From assembly GCA_003342815.1 (NCBI GenBank), contig PTEX01000150.1, forward strand, positions 650,170 through 714,169: a DNA stretch of 64,000 nt. Reading direction: 5' to 3'. The stretch comes from Eudromia elegans (lineage: Eukaryota > Chordata > Aves > Tinamiformes > Tinamidae). This document shows positions 1 to 12,300 of the stretch, piece by piece. A program made the translations under genes and the position numbers. Numbering within the stretch: position 1 is the first letter of the stretch; each line of letters begins with the position of its first letter. The notes beneath the pieces were generated by a model that saw only the letters and a program-made list of their open reading frames with translations, ran no database searches and was not told where the DNA came from.

Positions 1-240
1 TGACTTGCCATATCTTGTTCGAGAGCTCTGCAGGAGAAACTTCTCTTAGATATTTGATATCCATTTTAAAGCTCTTGGAATCATTCAGTCTCTCTTACAT
101 GTTCTGTCTACATTTATGTATATATGCTAATTTATATACCATGAGGCTAGCCATATTTCCACTGGCTGTATAGGGAAAGATATAATAAAAGTAATATTGA
201 AGGAACAAGTTCAAACACTAATCCTATTCTAATACTCTAG

Positions 241-387
241 GTTTTGTCCCGAGCCTTCAGAAATCGCTTTGTGGAACTGCATTTTGATGAACTGCCGAGT
301 GCTGAACTGGAAGCCATCCTGCACAAGCGATGCTCTTTGCCACCTTCTTATTGCACCAAACTGGTCAAAGTCATGTTAGATCTGCAG
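241..387 (+). CDS. MDN1: MDN1 exon 1 (in window): AAA3 arginine-finger region
   Basis: Codons 1-49, phase 0 to 0. Contains [17 protein letters not shown], the post-sensor 'RNRF' arginine-finger segment at the end of the third AAA core. Acceptor ctctag, donor gtatga. Confidence 0.93.
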
Positions 388-3300
388 GTATGACAGTCTG
401 TGTTTCGCTGCAGAAAGCCTTGCAGGTAGAACTCAGCAGTGTGAGAAGAAATCCATTTTGGGGTGGGAAAGTGTTCTGAGCCTCAGATGTCTATTGATGG
501 AATAGAACCCACCCTTAAACATCACCTTAGGAAAAGTTATGACAGATTTGAGAGAAGACCAGCAAAAAATTAGTGATTGAAGGCTTTGTGGTTTGATGGC
601 TGAAGGTCCAAGATACTTGGATTTTTATCTAAGTGGGTTTTAAAAATTGTCCTTTGCTCTGGATCCCGACAGCCAAAATAGATTTGAGGCAGTCTTTGGG
701 TCATGTTAACTTATGTTATTGGTAAATTTGAAATGCATTTAACGGATATTTAGTTTTTAGTAAGTAGATAAAAATGTTACCTACTTAAAATGCAATTGCA
801 ACAGCACAAAAAAGAGCATGTTTTCTTACAGCTTCCTAATCCAATGTAACTAGCTTTTTCACTGTATTGGAGTAAAATGAAACCTAAAATGCTTACATAC
901 AGTTTTGGCATAGAACATAACCTTTTGTTTGGATTTTTGTTTTATTCCAGATAGTTATTTTTATTATTTTTTCCTTTTTTCCTTTTATCTAATTTAAATT
1001 TGGCAATTGTTGTTATTAGTTTTTTGTTTTCTTTTGTTTTTTTTTTCTACAGTGATTTTTGTGCAAATGAATGTCATATATGAGAGCTCTAAGATACTAT
1101 GTTTTAAGTATTTTTAAGTATTTTTAAGTATTTTTAAGTATTTTTAAGTATTGAGACAGTTTCAAAGGGGGAAAACAAATAACTGCGACATCTTGTTCTC
1201 CTGGCAGTCTTACCGCAGGGGTTCGACGGTGTTTGCTGGGAAGCACGGGTTCATTACCCTGCGGGATCTGTTTCGCTGGGCTGAGAGGTACAGATTGGCA
1301 GGGCAGGTGGAGAAACATTATGACTGGCTTCAGCACTTAGCAAATGATGGTGAGCCCTGTAACTTTGTCTCATTATTTATTTATTCTTTAAACTGTGTTT
1401 AGAGAATTGCTTTTTAAGTATGAACTTTTTTTTTTTGATTAACCATGTGTAGTTGATTTTTCTCTTCTGTTTGATAGGTTTTATGCTTCTGGCTGGCAGA
1501 GTAAGGAAACAAGAGGAGGTGGATGTTATTCAGGGTGTTCTTGAAAAACATTTCAAGAAAAAGCTGCATCCCCAGGCCCTCTTCTCAGAGGAAAGTGTCA
1601 GAAAGCTGCTGGGTGAGTTTCCTAAAAGGACCATGTTGGTAGTTCTCTAGATAGTGCGGAAGCTGACAAGTTGCTTTGTGTTGTGCAGCTAAGTCCTCCA
1701 CGCAGATGTTGGTGATGGACAGAGATTTTAGCCACATTGTCTGGACTCAGGGGATGAGGAGGCTTGCCGTTTTGGTGGGAAGAGCCCTGGAGTTTGATGA
1801 ACCAGTCCTCCTGGTGGGAGACACAGGGTAACCTTGCTCTTTATGGTTCAGCTCTTTATAGTTTTGTAGCAACCCTTTGGCCAGGTACCTACTGATTGAG
1901 TGGGCTTCAGTGCTTCTCTGAATTAAGATCTTGCTTGCCCCTCATGGCAGACTTGTAGTTGCTGTTTTTCACAACTTGCAACTGTGGGGAAGGAATTGCA
2001 TCTCTTTCAGTCATAAATACCGTGAGAGAAGGTATGGGGGTGGAACCACAAGGAGAGGGAGAAGTAAAATTATTTGGGTACCAAGAGGCATCTCCAAGTA
2101 CTCGGCAGTTTATTCCCTCAGATGTGGGCATGGTTCAGATGTGCCACATCTCCCTCTTAACAAAAAGTTAGGTGAGTTCAGTAGCTGTGCAGGCAGGCAT
2201 GCTGAAATAAGTTTGCTTTTGAACCTTCACATGTCAGTCAATGCAGATTTGGATTTAAATGTAATTAAACACATCTTATGCAAGCTAGCAACAGTCGTTA
2301 AGCCCAAAGTGGCTTCCCTTTGCATATATTTCTTTCAAGGAAAGAGAGCAGAAGGAAATTTGCATGCTAAAACCCTTTCCTTTTAGATCTTTGAAGTGTG
2401 AATCCCATCCAAAGTGAATGGTGGGTTTTTTTCATTGTTTTATTTTTTGTTATTCTCCCTCTTTCAATTTATTCACCTTCCAGGTGTGGTAAAACTACCA
2501 TTTGTCAAATCTTTGCAGCATTAACAAATCAGAAATTGTACTCAGTAAACTGCCACTTGCACATGGAGACTTCAGATTTTTTGGGAGGACTGCGACCAGT
2601 GAGACAACGGTCAAAAGACCAGGTTTGTCTCATCAGTCATGCTTGATAGTATGACCAAAGAATGAAAAAGCAGCAATTACTAATGCCTTTTCACTTCCCT
2701 TTTATCCTGTTACAGGAGGACTCTGATGTTTCTAGACTCTTTGAATGGTGTGATGGACCCCTTGTTTTAGCAATGAAACATGAGGGTTTTTTTCTCCTTG
2801 ATGAGATTTCTTTAGCTGATGATTCTGTTCTAGAGAGACTTAACAGGTATGTATTAAATGTGTTTGGTGTCAACTTTGAGGTTATTCATCATAAAACATT
2901 AGTAAGGTAAATTAAGCATTTTTATGCATGTTTGCTTTCTGCTCTAGTGACCTGCTCTTTCTGTAGTTCTTATTAAAAGAAAGAAATGAATAAATAACTC
3001 TGGGCTCATTTGTGGTTCAACTTTAGTGCCAGTTTATCTTGTTTTGATAATTGCCATCTGGCAGAGGTGCTAGTGTTAACCACAATAATTCTTTGACAAT
3101 TTTTAGGTTTCAAAATTCTAATAACAGTTACGTATGGTGAAAGATAATAAGCTAAAGCAAGATGAGACTGCCTCATTTTGTCTAAATCTTGATGTCCTAA
3201 TGTACTTGGCAAAGCAATATCTGCCTGAAAGGTAGATCTGTGTATATTTGCTTGATGTGTTGATACACGTCAATGAGAAGATGAGAAGATTCCCTTTAGT

Positions 3301-6300
3301 CAGAGATATTAGCAGTTGAAGAAATTAAAAGCATGAAGTCTTTTTTCTTCTTCTTATTTTAAACAGTATATAAAAACAATTTACAGTGTGAGTCAAGTTG
3401 AAAAATAAAAAACCTCAAGTAGAATCTACAATTCACCATCTCCAGTATTAATTTTTTTCACCCTGTCAGGGAATTATTGGAAAAAGATATACCTTCTCAA
3501 ATACCCGAAACAGAATCTAGTTACTTTTTTCTTTTTAATTTAGATTTTTTTTTTAAAAAAATATTACACTTCAATATTAGGTTGTATGCCTTGTTTGAGT
3601 CTTTTCCATTACCCATTACAATGAGATGAACTGTTGGAACTATTTTCTCCATAATACTCGAACTTGCTTTTTCAAATTGTGGGTGTTTTGGTTTGTTTTT
3701 TTCCCCTCTCGCTTGTTTGATTATTACCATTGAAGCTATCATTCTTTCATGCAGCTCCATTGACTTCATTGTTTTTCAAATGACATTAATTAGTATCTTT
3801 CTAAACTGGTAACAGGTTGAACTTTTGCATGTCTCTAGTGTACAATGAAGTAATAAAAATGAAGCTAATATAAAGTTAATCAAAATATTTAACAGGATGC
3901 TCCTCAGATGTGTGTACAGTGTCAGCCTGAGGACTGATTTGTTGCACAGATTCCTATAGCAAGCTGCTATGAACATAAGCTTTTCCATTACTTTTTAGAA
4001 AAGAGAGCTGAAATGTATGCCCAACCTAGCTAAGGTTTTCTCGACAGATATTTGAACTGAGCCTTAATGACAAAGTTGGCTTGAATTTTCTTCTGAACAA
4101 AACTGCAATTGGTCTAATGTAAGGAGGATGAATAGAATTCACTATTCTTTTTAAGAAATAATACAAATTGTAGGGCAGCGAAACTTGTTCAAGACCAATT
4201 TTTTTTTTTTTTTTTTTTTATTTTGTAAGTGGCCTCTTTAAGCATGAAATGAAATTTAAATACATTTTGTTTGTTTGTTTTTTCTTAACCCTTCTCCTTA
4301 GTGTTCTTGAAGCCGAAAAGACGTTGGTGCTTGCTGAAAAAGGTGGTCAAGAGGATGAGGATAATGAAGTAGAAATATTGGTTGCAGGAAAGAAATTTCG
4401 CATTCTAGCAACCATGAACCCAGGAGGGGACTTTGGGAAAAAAGAGGTAAATACCAAAGCCCCTGGAAAAAAACAGGTCACATCTCTGCTGCTGTTAAAC
4501 ATTTAGTGAGTAGAGGTGCAATACTAAAATGTATCATGCCAATTCTGGCATCCACTGCTTCCTAATAGGAGTCTGCCTCATAGCTTTAGAGGAGGATTAG
4601 AGTGTGTCTGTTTTCCATCTCTTCTCTGTGCTGTCTTTTTTCTAATTTTAAGTTAATGCTAAGCAGAATATCACAGAAGAAATCAAGCCTTCAAACACCT
4701 TAGATAGGCTTGAGATGCAGTACCCTTCAGGTGTAGAAAATGTGGCTCTTTAAGGAAGAAACTCCAGCTCTAACGTCTGAGTCTAGATGGAGTAGTATAT
4801 AAAGTTGCCTAACAGTTCATTCTCCTTAATATGGTTCAGAAAGTGACAGCCAGAAGTCATCTTGTCATTCCTAGTGTATATAAACATGGCATTCTTTCTC
4901 AATGGGTAGAAAAACTCAGTTTCTAAGGTTCTACTTCAAGTTATTTAAAAGATAAGTCAAAAAAACCTTTGAGGAATGCTTCAATTTGGATTAATGAGAA
5001 GTATAAGTCTCTTTTAACCTGCAAGAATGTGGGCATTCATATAAAAATATTTATTATTGCACAAAACTCACTGTAGAGACCTTTGTTTTAAGGAAATTTA
5101 TTTTGGCATTTCATTTATGCTACTTGATTTTTGCTTCACTAATTCAGCCAGAGTAAGAGGAGTTACAGAAAGGAGACTTAACTGAAGGCAAATTTCTGTG
5201 CGATTGCTTCCCTTTGAAAGCAAAGGGACAAGGCAAATTATATAGCTGTTGTTTGATACATGATATCCTAAAATGAAATGAGGCTCTGGTGCTTGCAAAC
5301 CAGCTTAGTTTCTTCCCATATTCTTTGGTTCAGCTGTTTCTTCTTTTGATGCTATTAGTAGAAATCTTAATCTGAGTTGTCCTTAAAGATTCCATTATAA
5401 AGTGTCAAAATTAAAATTAGGAGGAAAGGTGTGGTTTGTTTGCTTTGTAACCACAATATATGTGAGCAATATATGAGGTTAACTGAAACCTTAAGTAATG
5501 TTTGAAATGAATAGCTATATTGTTCGTTTGGTCTGCAGCTTTCCCCGGCGCTACGTAACAGATTCACGGAGATATGGTGTCCGCAGAGCAATGGTCGTGG
5601 CGATTTAATACAGATTGTAAAACACAATCTTCATCCAGGATTGTCTCTGGGTGGAATAAACTATCAAGGTGGGTATTTCTCCCTTTGAATTGCAAGCGCC
5701 ATAAGGAGAAAAACAGTTTGCAGACCGTTAAATTTTCCTAAGGATTTGAGCTCTAGGGACAAATGCAACCTATTTTGTCCTCTGCCCTTCCTTCATAGTT
5801 TATATTATGTAACTAACCAGCAGTAGGATTCATACCCCCAGCCAGGTAGTCAAATTTTCCCTAGCTCTTCAATGCCCAGTGTTAGTTCCACAGCTAATTT
5901 CCGTTGTGGCAGCAGCTTTGCTGTTAGTGTTCATCACTTGACTCCATCTTGGTGTTTGAATTTAAAAGGATCTGCCATTCCAGTAAAGTTACAGACCTTC
6001 TTCCTCACTCTTCAGGTATCCTATCTTCTAGGATATGGAGTATCCATCCACACTGTTCATGCACTACTACTACTTCATGTGCTGCTTCAGCTTGTATCTT
6101 GCTTTGCTAAAGGGAGCTGGTTTTTTTGTATGTGAAATGGAAAATTAGAGGTGGGGATATGTGTAAACAAGCTATGGCTGAGGTGACAGTGTGCTTTGCG
6201 ATGGGAAGCTGTTCCTCTTTCTCCCTTCCTGTGCCTGGATGGAAACTTTGCTACCACGTGGAGGCTAGAATTCCTTCTTACTCACTGTCAGTTTCACTGA

Positions 6301-9300
6301 TAGTTTTGAGGGATGATGCTTCTCTGAAGAATTTATTGGCTTAACCATTTTATTTTTCTTCTTCTCTGTCCTTTACATTGATGCTTATTGTATCACAGTG
6401 TGTTAGATATGGTTGGTAAAATTCATTTTTTAGTTACGTTAATTTTGAATTTTATTTACTTATGTTTTCAGGGACAGACATTGCGGAGCTCATGATGGAC
6501 TTCGTCGAGTGGCTCACTAACCAAGAGTTTGGCCGCCAGTGCATTCTCAGCGTGCGAGACGTCTTATCGTGGGTTCATTTTATGAACGTCATGGCAGAGA
6601 ATGGGGAGTCACACTCAGCCATGCAGTGTAGTCGTCTTTACGTTTCTCCAGTAATGTCTTTTGTACATGCTGCCTGTTTGGTATACATTGATGGAATAGG
6701 ATCAGGTACGTGGTCAGTGCTCATTTGACAGAGGAAAAAGAGATATATGTATTTGTGTTTGTTTTATATGTGTAGAGTATACATGGAAAAGGTACACAGA
6801 ATGCAGAAAGATACTTTGGCACTGTGTGAAAGGCTTATGGGAGATTTTTTTACTTCCATTTAACAATATCTTGTAATTCACATGCTTTTGTTTTTCTGCG
6901 TTGATAGCAAGAGTTTGAATAATGCAGCAAACTTAAGTGAATTTCACATTGTTATAATATTACAAGGCTGAACACACAAATTAAGAAAGATTGTGGTTTT
7001 CAGTCCAGTCTTCTGAGCTGATATATAAAGATATGGTACCTACCTACATAATCCCATATTGTCCTTCCTGCACACCTGAAGTCAGCATGTGTGCATCCTA
7101 ACAGATACAAAGCTGGGAATATATCTTATCGTGTCTGGCCACTGGCCCTGCTGGCCGGTGGGAGGCTTGGGAAGAGGAGAAGAGCAATTAAGAAATTCAG
7201 GGATTGCATTCTTGAAGAGCCATGAGCAGGAGTCAGGGTCATGGATCCCTGTGTTTTCCCTTGAAGTTATTAAAACTGGCAAGCGAAAGTACCAGCCCTA
7301 AATATCAGCCTGGAACAGAATGCTGCACAAAATCGGCATTTGTGGAAACAGTTCTGGGTTTTAGTCACTATGCTAGTCACATAGCTAGAGCATGCCTAGG
7401 TATGGTTATGAAGCACACTTAACTTTCTTAATTACAGGTACAACATCCTGCTCTGCTGATACTGCTTTATCGGCTCGTGAAAAGTGCTTGGCATTCTTGT
7501 GTGAGAAAATGGGCCGATTCCTTGAGCTAACTGACTATCAGAAGAACCAGCTAAAGATTTATGACAGAAGAAATGAGAGAGAATTTGTGTGGATGGACAA
7601 ATTCATGGGAATCCACCCATTTTTTATTCCTAGAGGTAGGAAACTGTTTGGGGGAATGCATAAATATTTATTTTCTGCTTTTTATTTGTAGTAATTCTGT
7701 TATTCACTAGATCTAGGTAAAATGCTAGATACTGTGTAAACTGTTAGAGAAGAATTTATAATTTACTCTAGAGCCTAGAAGAAATTTTTGTGGCTCCTAG
7801 GTGTGTTCATTACAACTCCTGTCACCTTTATTAAGAAAGTTAGTTGCTTAAGAACATGTGTTATGTGCTTATTTTGATGACTGCAGATGACTGACTGGAC
7901 TGGTAGCCTAATTTTAGGACTCTTTCGGTGAAATGAAAGTGCTTCTATTTTGAACTGTAGTTTTCTCTCACTTTACATGGTCTGAATATCAGTTAATTTT
8001 AGCTAAAAGTTAGAGCTCATTCCACCCCTTGTGTAAAGCATAGGAGGCAGGAATTATGGATGCACTGCTAAACATAATAGAGTCTAATGCCCCACCTTAC
8101 TGTAGTCTCAAAGGTCCCCATGGTTTTTGCAGTGTTATTTAGTCTCTTTATCTCTGGCAATTTTTTATTGCGATTGGAACTACCCAAATATTGCTTTCCA
8201 CCTTTAAAATATTTGACTATTTTTCATATTTGAGAAGAATTGTGGTTTCCCAGTGACAGCTCTCTAGTTTGGCTTAAGAACACTCTACATGGTTAAAGTT
8301 TTATACTAGAATCTACTGCACATTCATATGCTTTTTGTACATTTAATCATGAGTGCAGATTGGCTGAGACACAAATGTCGTTCAAATAGAGAGTACGTGG
8401 CTGATCTCTGAAAATTAGCTACAGCTCAATCTCCATTACTCTGGTGCTGTTGTAGTGGGCTCGGCATGTACAGGTTGGATAGTCCCTTTCAGAAGGATCC
8501 TCTCAGCAACTCCGGTGTGCAGTTTTTGGTTGAATTGCCTTCTGGTCTGCTTTTCCCGTGTTTCAGGCCCTGTTCTGCAGAGGAGTGGCGCTACCGACTA
8601 CGCTCTCAACGCAGGCACCACCGCGGTGAATGCCCAGCGGCTGTTAAGAGCCCTGCAGCTTTCCAAGCCTGTCCTGTTGGAGGGGTCGCCAGGCGTGGGC
8701 AAGACCAGTCTAGTTGCCGCCCTGGCCAAGGCCTCAGGAAACTGTCTCGTTCGAATCAACCTGTCTGAGCAAACGGTAGAACAAAATGTTATCCTTGTAA
8801 TTTAGTGATGAGGGGAGAGGAGAGAGGGCTTGGTGGTGGTGGTTTTTCCCTAACGTAAAAGCACATTGTTTTTGTTTGTTTGATAAAGGGAAAAAAAGAG
8901 CCCTTTTGGTCTCAAAATAAAGCTAAGTGGAAAGAGGAAAGCAGAAAGAGCGATAAGTTTTTGTGAGGGAGGAGTGCCAATTTCCACATTTTATGGTATT
9001 CTCAAGTGAATACATGCATATTTTTTTCTACTCTGTTTTCTTGACTTCTGCAAAGTTACTTGAAAGCAACTTTTAAGGTTTTTTGTTCCTAGGTTTTGGG
9101 GGATGTCTCATTTTGTTTGTTGAACGTAGTAGCTTGTTACTGGAGTTGCTATTGTGAAAAGGCTTTTTAGCATCTTGAAACTACTGCTTTGTTTGCTTGT
9201 TTTTTAATATTTACATTTTAAAATTTAGAATTTAAAACTACATTTTAAAACATTTACATGATTTTTAAAGAGAGGAGGGAAAATGTGACATTGTGAAAAT

Positions 9301-12300
9301 GTGAAGTCAGTTGAGGTTGTTCATGAATTTCACACATTATTTTTTTACACAGATATTTTAATATTTTTTCTTTCTTTTTTCTATTTTCCTCTGGTTCTAA
9401 AGGATGTGACAGACTTGTTTGGGACAGATTTGCCTGTTGAAGGTGGGAAGGGAGGAGAATTTGCATGGCGTGATGGACCTCTACTAGCAGCATTAAAGGC
9501 TGGACACTGGATTGTATTAGATGAGGTAAATTCAAATTTTCAGCACAGGTAAAATGGAATGTTTTGAAAGCAAAAGCGCTAAATTAGCTTGTAAGATAAA
9601 TACCCTCAAGAGCTTGTGGCTGAACTTAATTTTGCTTAGCTTCAGTTATCTGGTTCTAAGTGCCCAGTTGAAGGCAGTCATTCAATTTATGAGGAGGTGA
9701 ATGTTCCTCTAGAAGTCCCTTTGTCCATGCCTGCCTTATACAGGGAGTATAAAAGACTAAATCTCTGTCTTTAGAAGGCTAAACAACATGTGGATCCCAA
9801 TCTAAGTTACTGCAGTAAACCAACCAGTGAAAGTGTTGAAAGTTTTCTGGGAAGGGAATCAACGTAAGTTTTGGGATACGTACTATTGCGGATATCATTT
9901 CACTGAAATAGAAGTAATTTTGGTGGGGCTGGTTTTGGGTTCTGGTTTCATTAAGGTCAGTAAGGGTTCTGATATAAACTATACTTCCACCAGAAATTTG
10001 TTGATGTATCAAGGTAGTAAATGCATTCAACCACATACAGAGGTCATTTGCTTATGGCAGTGTGTGTGTTAATTACTGATGAGTTCAAAATCTTAAATTC
10101 TTCACTTGCTGGTACAGCCTTCTCCTTGTTGCAAAAAATATCACTTTAGACGATCATGATAAGTAATCCAGACTGCCTTTAAAAAATAAAAAGAATGTTT
10201 TGGTTGAATGTCATAAATGTGTAAAAGTAGGAAGTAAGTCAAGAAGAAACATGTTGAAAATGCAGGTTTTATAGTGAAGAGTATTTTGTTATCTTGGTTA
10301 AGAACACACTAGAAATAGTAAGTGCAAACAAGGAAAAGTCTCAGTTATAGCTTTTCTGCTCCAGTAAAAGAACAACCTAGTGAAGATAATAACTTATAAC
10401 AGTGATGAGATAGCAAGAAAATTCGTTTTTACCTTCTGTATATCCCAGCTTAGTAAATTATGAGGAAGTATATTAATGCACCACAAAATGCTATCTTCTT
10501 TTTTTTCCTCAGTTAAATCTGGCTTCTCAGTCTGTATTAGAAGGACTAAATGCCTGCTTTGACCACAGAGCAGAGATTTACGTTCCTGAACTGGGGATGA
10601 GTTTTCATGTACAGCACAAGAAGACAAAGATTTTTGGATGCCAGAATCCGTACAGACAAGGAGGTGGAAGAAAGGGTCTGCCCAAGTCCTTTCTTAATAG
10701 ATTCACCCAGGCAAGATTATTTGTTTGGTTTAAATTACATCATGATCCCGTTTTCTGGTTTGCTGACTTTATTGACACACAATATTTTCTTGATTCTATA
10801 GGTATATGTTGATCCACTGTCAGCTGCAGATATGGAATTTATTGGGAATACTCTGTTTCCTGCCATTGATAAAAATATTATTGCTAAAATGGTTGCTTTT
10901 AATAATAAGGTAAACATATGATTTCACTTCTTTTGCATAGAAGTCTGCATAATGCAATATGATTTAAACCTAGTGTGTTATTTCCTATGACTGAGAAGCA
11001 TGTGGGTGTAAAAGAGAAATGGAAAGAGATGCAGAAAGAGAGCATCGTTAAATGCCTTCTGAACATATTTACCACTATAATCACCTTCAGAATTACTCTG
11101 GAGGGACATTATTTTTCATAAAAGATGACAATTTAAAAATACATATTTTTCGTAAGAGGTATTTTTTAAGACTTATTTCTACGAAAGTTTGGGAAAATGA
11201 GTTGAGAAAATACTCTTTTTCCATACATGCAAATTATTCTTCAAGCACTAACAAAAGGAGCTGTAGTTTAACAAGAATTGCAATGTGTATTTCTGTTTCT
11301 GGTTTTAATTTCTTATTTGCTGTTTACTGTGGGAAGTTGTTAGAATAATGGGGTCAAGTGAAAGCAGCATCTGGCCTTTTCAGAGTTAGAAGTTTTCAAG
11401 GTTGCAGAATGTACTTCTAGAACACAGAGTGGAAAGGGAAAATCTTTTCTGACAAGTTCTGTCTATGGCAAAGGATTCAGGGATGCTCAGAGCCAAAATT
11501 GTGTAAATATAAAGGACTTTCAACAGAGAGTAGATGAGACAAAAAGAATCAAACTCCAGTTTTTCAAAAGGTGTAAGGAACAAACACAGCCTGCGCTTCC
11601 TAGTGTCTTCTGTGTCTTGCTGACAGTGCCAAAGGCAGAGACTTAGTTGGGATTTTAATACATTTGAAGGCCAGTATGGGAATGGAATAAGAGGTTTTTT
11701 GAATTGCTATTTTTTTTCCAGATTGACAGAGAGATAATGGTTGAAAAGAAGTGGGGACAGAAAGGAGGACCCTGGGAGTTCAACTTACGTGATCTTTTCC
11801 GCTGGTGCCAACTTATGCTTGTTGACCAGTCACCAGGATGCTATGATCCAGGCCAGCATGTGTTTTTGGTGTATGGAGAAAGAATGAGAACTAAGGATGA
11901 CAAAGAAAAGGTGAGCTGTGTGTTCTCATTCCTTGGTCTGTAAGCAGTCAGGAAGTATTTATAGAAATCCTAATGTAAATTTGGTACCCTGAAACTCACT
12001 CATAGATATTAGCTCTCAGAGACGAAAAAAACGACATACATGACATACATATATATGTGTGTATGTATGTGTTTCACACGCCTTTTTTTATCAGACATCA
12101 GAAGTAAGGCTTTAGAACACTGGATAACTCAGACTGATAAATTCCTTTTGCTCTTTCAACTGTTCTAGGTTGTATCTACGTTTAGAGACATTTTTGGCCA
12201 AGAGGCTGATGTATATGTAGGAACCAGAGTATTTCACATCACTCCCTATAATGTTCAGGTAAGCTGTGGAGCTGGTGCTTTAGGAGGGGAGAGCGAGAAG

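Noticed and set aside
1931..2386. 151-codon open frame in the intron after exon 4
   Set aside because: No recognisable motif, and it lies inside a clear intron separating the two halves of a P-loop. Chance ORF.
4267..4301. U12-type intron signal (ttcttaac) before exon 7
   Set aside because: The donor of this intron is gtatgt, a U2-type site, so the match is incidental.
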